Below, piece by piece: positions 59,380 through 64,000 of a stretch of DNA of 64,000 nt. Every line of letters starts with the position of its first letter. Position 1 is the stretch's first letter. Origin of the DNA: Flavobacterium saccharophilum (GTDB taxonomy: Bacteria; Bacteroidota; Bacteroidia; Flavobacteriales; Flavobacteriaceae); the NCBI RefSeq assembly GCF_900142735.1, contig NZ_FRBY01000002.1:868001-932000 (forward strand). The letters are read 5' to 3'. The position numbers were made by a program, and so were the translations under genes. A model generated the notes under the pieces. That model searched no databases. It saw nothing but the letters and a program-made list of their open reading frames with translations, and was not told the DNA's origin.

Positions 59380-59964
59380 TTAGTTGGTTAAAATAATTTG
59401 ATGTTTATCAATTATTTTTCTCAAATTCATTAATGCATAGCGCATTCTCCCTAGTGCCGTATTGATGCTAACATCCGTAAGTTCAGATATTTCCTTGAAA
59501 CTCATATCCTGATACATACGCATTACCAACACTTCTTTTTGATCTTCGGGAAGTTCTTCGATTAATCTTTTTAAATCTACTTCGACCTGATCAACGATCA
59601 TTTTTCCTTCGATAGTGAGAGAATCGTCAGACATTACAGAAAAAATAGAAAACTCTTCTGTTTCTCTGTACATTGGCATTTTTTTAGTTTTACGAAAGTG
59701 GTCTACAATTAAGTTGTGAGAAATACGCATAACCCAAGGCAAGAATTTACCTTCTTCATTATATGAATTGCTTTTTAAGGTTTTGATCACCTTAATAAAA
59801 GTGTCTTGAAAAATATCGTTTGAAATATCTCTATCAGCAATCTTTGAATATATAAATCCATATATTTTAGACTCGTGCCTTTTAATTAGTATCGAAAGCG
59901 CAGTTTCATTGCCTTCGATATAATTTTTTACTAATAGAGCGTCTGGAATATGCAGATCAGCCAT
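59380..59964 (-). CDS. RNA polymerase sigma factor, sigma-70 family (ECF-like)
   Basis: A 194-residue sigma factor with regions 2 and 4 only. Region 2: IYGFIYSKIADRDISNDIFQDTFIKVIKTL and WVMRISHNLIVDHFRKTKKMP. Region 4: LPEDQKEVLVMRMYQDMSFKEIS, then TDVSINTALGRMRYALMNLRKI (helix-turn-helix). No region 3 is present, as in ECF sigmas, and no anti-sigma or FecR gene is adjacent, which is unusual for the class. A 47-residue gene follows on the same strand. A good promoter lies at 60064-60096. Confidence 0.92.
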   Translation of the reverse strand: MADLHIPDALLVKNYIEGNETALSILIKRHESKIYGFIYSKIADRDISNDIFQDTFIKVIKTLKSNSYNEEGKFLPWVMRISHNLIVDHFRKTKKMPMYRETEEFSIFSVMSDDSLTIEGKMIVDQVEVDLKRLIEELPEDQKEVLVMRMYQDMSFKEISELTDVSINTALGRMRYALMNLRKIIDKHQIILTN

Positions 59965-60063
59965 AATACTACTTTTTTAGTTTTTATAATTTGGAGTAAT
60001 TTTTCTAAAAAGTAATTTTATTGTATAGGCGGATCTTTTTTTAGTTTATGTTAATATCGTGAC

Positions 60064-60096
60064 CAAATTTAACAAATAATTATTTTAAAAAGCAAA
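60064..60096 (-). promoter_or_regulatory. Bacteroidetes-type promoter of the sigma-factor gene
   Basis: On the minus strand: TTTG (60096-60093), a 21-base spacer and TAAATTTG (60071-60064), matching the TTTG / TAnnTTTG consensus. The start codon lies 99 bases downstream, leaving a leader of about 90 bases. Confidence 0.5.
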
Positions 60097-60275
60097 TAAA
60101 AGCGAGAATAATTAATAGAAATATAGTAAAAAAAATAAACAAAAGTTAAACTTTATCGATAAAGTGCGTTAAAACATTAGTTTTTACGAATAGCGATGCT
60201 ATAAAAAAATAGACATAAATAACTTACAATTAAATACTTAAGTTATTTATATCTATGATTTAGAAGTTTTAATTG

Positions 60276-61034
60276 CTATTGATATACACGTATGTAATCT
60301 ACATAATACTTTTGCGGTAATACCTTATCATCTACATCAGGGCCTCCAAAATTACCTCCAATTGCTAAATTAACTATGATATAAAAAGGCTTATTAAAAG
60401 GCCAGGTATTTTCATTTTTTTCTGTTGGATTAAAAGTATATACTAAAGTACTATCTACAAAAAAATCAATTTTCTCTTTTGTCCATTCAATTGCATACAC
60501 ATGATATCCTTCTTCAATATTAGGGAAAGCTGTTCTTTTAGTATTAATTGTATTTCCATGACTGTCTTGTGTATGCAAAGTGGTGTATACCATGTGAGGA
60601 TCTCTACCAATGTATTCTAAAATATCTATTTCGCCGGTTTTTGGCCAGTGTACCTCATCAATATTTGCACCAAGCATCCAGAATGCCGGCCACAATCCAT
60701 GACCAATTGGTAATTTTGCTCTTGCTTCTATTCGTCCGTATAAAAACTCTTTTTTACCTTTAGTGGTAATTTTGGTAGAAGTATATTTATTCCCTTCTTT
60801 TCTTGCCTCTATTACTAAATTTCCTTCTTTAAATTCGTGATTTGTTTTGGTATAAATTTGTCTTTCATTATTACCAAAACCACATAGATTTGGACAACCA
60901 TCACCAATTTCAAAATTCCACTCTTTTTCGTTTAAATTTTTGTCATTGAAATTTTCTTCCCAAACCAGTTTTCTTTTTACTTCTTGTGCGAAACAAAAAC
61001 TGCTAATTAATAGCAATACCATTATTTTTTTCAT
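60276..61034 (-). CDS. Glycoside hydrolase family 16 (laminarinase-type)
   Basis: A 252-residue secreted beta-glucanase (signal peptide about 1-17, SSFCFAQ). The GH16 active-site motif is EIDILE (135-140, nucleophile Glu 135, acid/base Glu 140). Substrate-cleft signatures: NERQIYTKTN, KLPIGHGLWPAFWMLG and the Trp-containing VDYIRVYQ at the end. The beta-bulge form E-I-D-I-x-E is typical of beta-1,3(-1,4)-glucanases and laminarinases. It follows the larger GH16 gene on the same strand (82-base gap with a hairpin). Confidence 0.93.
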   Translation of the reverse strand: MKKIMVLLLISSFCFAQEVKRKLVWEENFNDKNLNEKEWNFEIGDGCPNLCGFGNNERQIYTKTNHEFKEGNLVIEARKEGNKYTSTKITTKGKKEFLYGRIEARAKLPIGHGLWPAFWMLGANIDEVHWPKTGEIDILEYIGRDPHMVYTTLHTQDSHGNTINTKRTAFPNIEEGYHVYAIEWTKEKIDFFVDSTLVYTFNPTEKNENTWPFNKPFYIIVNLAIGGNFGGPDVDDKVLPQKYYVDYIRVYQ

Positions 61035-61061
61035 AGTCCCATTTTAAAATTACCAAAATTA

Positions 61062-61087
61062 AGAAGGCCAGCCTAAACTGACCTTCT
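61062..61087 (-). terminator. Intercistronic hairpin between the two GH16 genes
   Basis: Stem AGAAGG-CAG / CTG-CCTTCT with one mismatch and a 6-base loop. On the minus strand it lies 30 bases after the larger GH16 stop codon. No strong T-run follows, so it may attenuate rather than end transcription. Confidence 0.5.
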
Positions 61088-61116
61088 CATTTCATTATTA
61101 CTAATTAATCTATAAT

Positions 61117-62778
61117 CTATTGATATACTCTAACGTAATCAATCTCCATAGAAGACTGCGTGAAAGCCGCATCAATATTACCTCCCAAATTACCTCCCAT
61201 TGCGACATTTAAAATTAAGAAAAAGTCACTATTAAAAGGTAAAGTGCCATCATTAGGAACAGAATGAATTTGAACATCATCTACAAACGTTGTAACCGAT
61301 GCCGCACTCCAGATTGCTTTATAAACATGAAATTCTGTTGAAACATTCGGAATTGTTTTAGAACCTGTATTTCCTTCTCCTCCTGAATGTCCAGGATAAT
61401 GAAGCGTGCTCAAAATAACATCCTGATTTTTTCCAACATGTTCCATTATATCAATTTCTCCACAGGCAGGCCAGGGTTTAGTTGCATAATTTTGTCCCAG
61501 CATCCAAATTGCCGGCCATGTTCCTACACCAATTGGCAATTTAGCCCTAACCTCAACTTTTCCATAAGTAAAGGCAAATTTAGCATCTGTTTTTAATCTT
61601 GCCGAAGAATATTCTGCACCGCCAGAAGCTTCTTTTTTCGCAGTAATTTTTAGATTTCCGCCTTGTACAATTACATTAGTTGCTGCGTTGGTGTAATTCT
61701 GCTTTTCATTATTTCCCCAACCATTATCGCCTTTGCCTAAATCATAGTTCCATTTTGTTGCATCGGGAGCTCCGTCTGTATTAAACTCATCTGACCAAAC
61801 TAGTTCCGTAAAATCTGCTGGTGGAGCCTGAGTTGGTTTGGTAGTTGTAAAAATATGGTACCATGCCAAACTTGAGTTTCCGCCCATAACAGCTCTAACC
61901 ACCATTCTGTTTTCTGTAATTGATAAGATCTCATAAGAACTTTGACCAATATAATAACCCATAAATCCACCATCAGAGAAGTTTAACATTGTACCTCTTG
62001 TTTGTGTTGCATGATCAGGATTTTTGGTTACAACAGATTCAGATGGACTTAATGAAACTGTCTTAACTCCTGATGCATCATAAGCTAAACAGTCATCTCC
62101 GTCTCCGCTTCCTCCTGCTACATTTTTGAATGCTGCATTAAAGAAGGTTGCTCCTCCATTATCCAGTTCGAATTTCAATTGTTCTCCGACAAGAGAGAAC
62201 GTCAATACGTTATCATATAAGCAGCTACTTGTTGGCGATCCTGCTTTTTCAAAAGGTGCAGCTGAATAATAGTTTGAATAATAATTTTTAGTAGCATCTC
62301 CATCATTTTGACCTACTCCTAAATGTGCTGGTTCAGAGGCTGACCAATACCATTTTTTAGATGTCCCGGCAGTAAGGAACTGTACAGCTTCGTCATCACT
62401 AAAATTACTTAGAACAGCAACATCTACAGTACTATTTGTAGCTATACCTCCTTTTCCTGTTGCAATTACTGTAACCGTATAAGTATTTAGGCCTGTTTTT
62501 GTAAAACGCTTAGTAAACACACCGCTTGGAGAATTTTCTGAGGTTCCGTCACTAAATACATATTTATAAGATATCGCATTATCTGCGGTTGCAACCAGCT
62601 TTACCAATCCTGAACCATCTCCATCGGGAGCATCGGCAGTTTTTCCGACAACTTCAGCTGTTACTTTAAGATTTGATGGTGCTGACAAATCGCCAAATGC
62701 ATAATCATCTTTCTGGCAACTTACTGTCAAAAATAGTGACAGTAACGCTATTATATTTATAATTATTTTTTTACTCAT
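61117..62778 (-). CDS. Glycoside hydrolase family 16 lipoprotein with N-terminal PKD-like domain
   Basis: A 553-residue surface-type lipoprotein (lipobox LFLTVSCQKD, Cys 21). Residues about 32-125 form a PKD/Ig-like beta-sandwich (SNLKVTAEVVG, SYKYVFSDGTSENSPSGVF, TVTVIATGKGGIATNS). About 135-310 is a second beta-rich region typical of Bacteroidetes laminarinases. The GH16 domain runs from about 325 to 553 with EIDIMEHVG (nucleophile E441, acid/base E446). Such enzymes cut laminarin/beta-1,3-glucan at the cell surface. It is co-transcribed with the upstream glycan-binding protein (12-base gap). Confidence 0.92.
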   Translation of the reverse strand: MSKKIIINIIALLSLFLTVSCQKDDYAFGDLSAPSNLKVTAEVVGKTADAPDGDGSGLVKLVATADNAISYKYVFSDGTSENSPSGVFTKRFTKTGLNTYTVTVIATGKGGIATNSTVDVAVLSNFSDDEAVQFLTAGTSKKWYWSASEPAHLGVGQNDGDATKNYYSNYYSAAPFEKAGSPTSSCLYDNVLTFSLVGEQLKFELDNGGATFFNAAFKNVAGGSGDGDDCLAYDASGVKTVSLSPSESVVTKNPDHATQTRGTMLNFSDGGFMGYYIGQSSYEILSITENRMVVRAVMGGNSSLAWYHIFTTTKPTQAPPADFTELVWSDEFNTDGAPDATKWNYDLGKGDNGWGNNEKQNYTNAATNVIVQGGNLKITAKKEASGGAEYSSARLKTDAKFAFTYGKVEVRAKLPIGVGTWPAIWMLGQNYATKPWPACGEIDIMEHVGKNQDVILSTLHYPGHSGGEGNTGSKTIPNVSTEFHVYKAIWSAASVTTFVDDVQIHSVPNDGTLPFNSDFFLILNVAMGGNLGGNIDAAFTQSSMEIDYVRVYQ

Positions 62779-62790
62779 GATTTCGTTTTT

Positions 62791-64000
62791 TTAGTTGGAT
62801 TGTTTAATGTCATCAAAATAATAGGTCTTTCCTGTGCCGCTAACCCCAAAATCAAAGAATACTACTACTCGCTGAAATTGATTGGCCGTTGTGGCTCCAT
62901 CGAAATCAAAAGTTAGTTCTTCCCATCCGTTTGCTACTGTTGTAGTTGCATCTACTTCTTTATTAATGGAACTATCGGACATGTTCTCAAACTTCATTTT
63001 AACTACTATTCCTGCCTGAGGTGACCATACTTTCATCTTCATTTTTTTGAAAGTTGAAAAATTAAGCGGACTTGCCAATTCGATGAATGATCCTGCCCAG
63101 GTTTCAGCTCCGTTTCCTTTTGTTAAAGCTCCTACTTTTGCAGATGTATTTATTCCTGTTTTATCCGGATTATCACCTAATACTGAATTTGCTCCTCCAA
63201 AACTGGTAAATACATAAGTCAATACAGAAGATTCAAAAGTTAATGGTAGTTTTACAGTTTCAACACCTGCTGTTAATTCAATATCGTCGAAATAATAATC
63301 AGCTCCCGTTCCATTATTTCCAAAATCAAAGAATACTACTAATCTTTGATAATTCTTAGCATTATCTACTGCAGAGAAATCAAAAGTTAACTCTTCCCAA
63401 CCGTTTGCAATTGTATTAGTTACATCAACTTCCGTATTGATATCAGGATTTGTTAAGTTCTCTAATTTCATCTTAACTACAATTCCCGCTTTGGGCGACC
63501 ATGCTTTAAGTTTGATTTTTTTCAAAGTTGAAAAATCAATTGGAGCGCCTAATTCTATAAAAGAACCGGCCCAAACTTCTGAACCTGCACTTTTATTTAA
63601 CTTAGCCACTTTTGCGCTTGGATTTTCTTCGTTTACACTTGGATTATTAGCTACAGCTGTGTTTGCTCCTCCAAAATTATTAAACGCATAATTAAGCGTT
63701 GTAGACTCAAAATCAACAGGTAATAAAACCGGATTCGATATTGTAATTGTTTCTTCATAAGTTGTGCTTGCAATACCTCCGCTCAATGCTACCACTTTTA
63801 CTTTGTACTCTCCAACACTAGCATAAGTATGTTTAATGGTTTCACCTTCCATGAAATCTGTCGGGGTTTCATTTGGAGTTTCACCAAAATATACCTGAAA
63901 GAAAGTTTCTAAGTTTGCTTTTGCTGTAACTGAGGCTGACAAATTATCTCCTGTAACATGCGCCAAAGTTACTTGCAAGTTAGTTGGTGCCAAAAATGAA
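62791..64000 (-). CDS. Exported protein with two tandem carbohydrate-binding-like modules, 5' end outside window
   Basis: The frame is open to the right edge (S-F-L before TTG 63993), so the signal peptide and lipobox lie outside the window. Visible parts: a PKD-like domain (about 1-85, APTNLQVTLAHV, YKVKVVALSGG), then two clearly duplicated modules of about 150 residues. Each has FGGAN, a VAKLNK/VGALTK step, WAGSFIELG/A, the KKIKLKAWSPKAGIVVKMK type and NGWEELTFDF, then VVFFDFG and YYFDDI. Such beta-sandwich modules on PUL lipoproteins bind glycans; here beta-1,3-glucan is the likely target because the operon neighbours are GH16 enzymes. Confidence 0.85.
   Translation of the reverse strand, partial: SFLAPTNLQVTLAHVTGDNLSASVTAKANLETFFQVYFGETPNETPTDFMEGETIKHTYASVGEYKVKVVALSGGIASTTYEETITISNPVLLPVDFESTTLNYAFNNFGGANTAVANNPSVNEENPSAKVAKLNKSAGSEVWAGSFIELGAPIDFSTLKKIKLKAWSPKAGIVVKMKLENLTNPDINTEVDVTNTIANGWEELTFDFSAVDNAKNYQRLVVFFDFGNNGTGADYYFDDIELTAGVETVKLPLTFESSVLTYVFTSFGGANSVLGDNPDKTGINTSAKVGALTKGNGAETWAGSFIELASPLNFSTFKKMKMKVWSPQAGIVVKMKFENMSDSSINKEVDATTTVANGWEELTFDFDGATTANQFQRVVVFFDFGVSGTGKTYYFDDIKQSN

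Overview
The window is AT-rich Bacteroidetes DNA, almost certainly from a Flavobacterium close to the F. johnsoniae group. The evidence is the gene families (DUF6095, DUF6146 and DUF6787 proteins, TIGR02757, TonB-dependent receptor with CarboxypepD_reg domain, Bacteroidetes-type Hcp/TssD, short LuxC-like reductase), lipoproteins with a Cys right after the hydrophobic segment, start codons without Shine-Dalgarno sequences, and -7 boxes of the TAnnTTTG type. It is mostly an ordinary chromosome segment with many small transcription units. No tRNA, rRNA, CRISPR array, transposase or prophage was seen.

Layout. 1-3.6 kb: the 3' part of murQ, a toxin-antitoxin pair whose toxin overlaps a pentapeptide-repeat gene, a DUF1572 protein and small proteins. 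3.6-10.6 kb: TerC, a cNMP/CBS/DUF294 protein with a DnaQ-like exonuclease, then a PhoX-like lipoprotein beside a di-haem peroxidase with an extra helical N-terminal half. 10.6-14.3 kb: a wrecked type VI secretion (subtype iii) locus: tssF, a lipoprotein and one tssD survive, and a 5'-truncated tssD is joined head-to-head to a 5'-truncated clpV. 14.3-23.6 kb: parC, parE, pncB and a BrkB/FMN reductase/transglutaminase operon. 23.6-25 kb: several palindromic repeat elements. 25-38.2 kb: ychF, a TonB receptor, ferredoxin, acyl-CoA reductase, serC and serA, small membrane and lipoproteins, lolD-like ABC ATPase, TIGR02757.

38.3-44.6 kb: a tight five-gene operon that looks like a synthase-dependent exopolysaccharide system. 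It has a membrane-anchored HEAT protein, a processive family-2 glycosyltransferase, a TPR + YaiO-type outer-membrane barrel, a DUF4838 glycosidase-like protein, and a receiver-domain protein that has lost its phospho-acceptor Asp. This is the best candidate for an undescribed system. 44.7-60 kb: DEAD-box helicase, lactonase-like propeller, a BatA-type gene broken by one in-frame TAG, a dihydroorotase homologue without its metal-binding His pair, hydrolases, bcp, an endonuclease III homologue without the Fe-S cysteines, a TPR protein, an ECF-like sigma factor and a 47-residue protein gene. 60-64 kb: the end of a beta-glucan (laminarin-type) utilisation cluster with two GH16 enzymes and a glycan-binding-like protein cut by the window edge.

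Intergenic DNA is rich in dispersed repeats: at least four copies of a structured element resembling the Flavo-1 RNA motif, REP-like nested palindromes, a 29-bp inverted repeat, and inverted arrays of CAAAG-type octamers and GAAAC-type heptamers. Many convergent gene ends carry strong intrinsic terminators.
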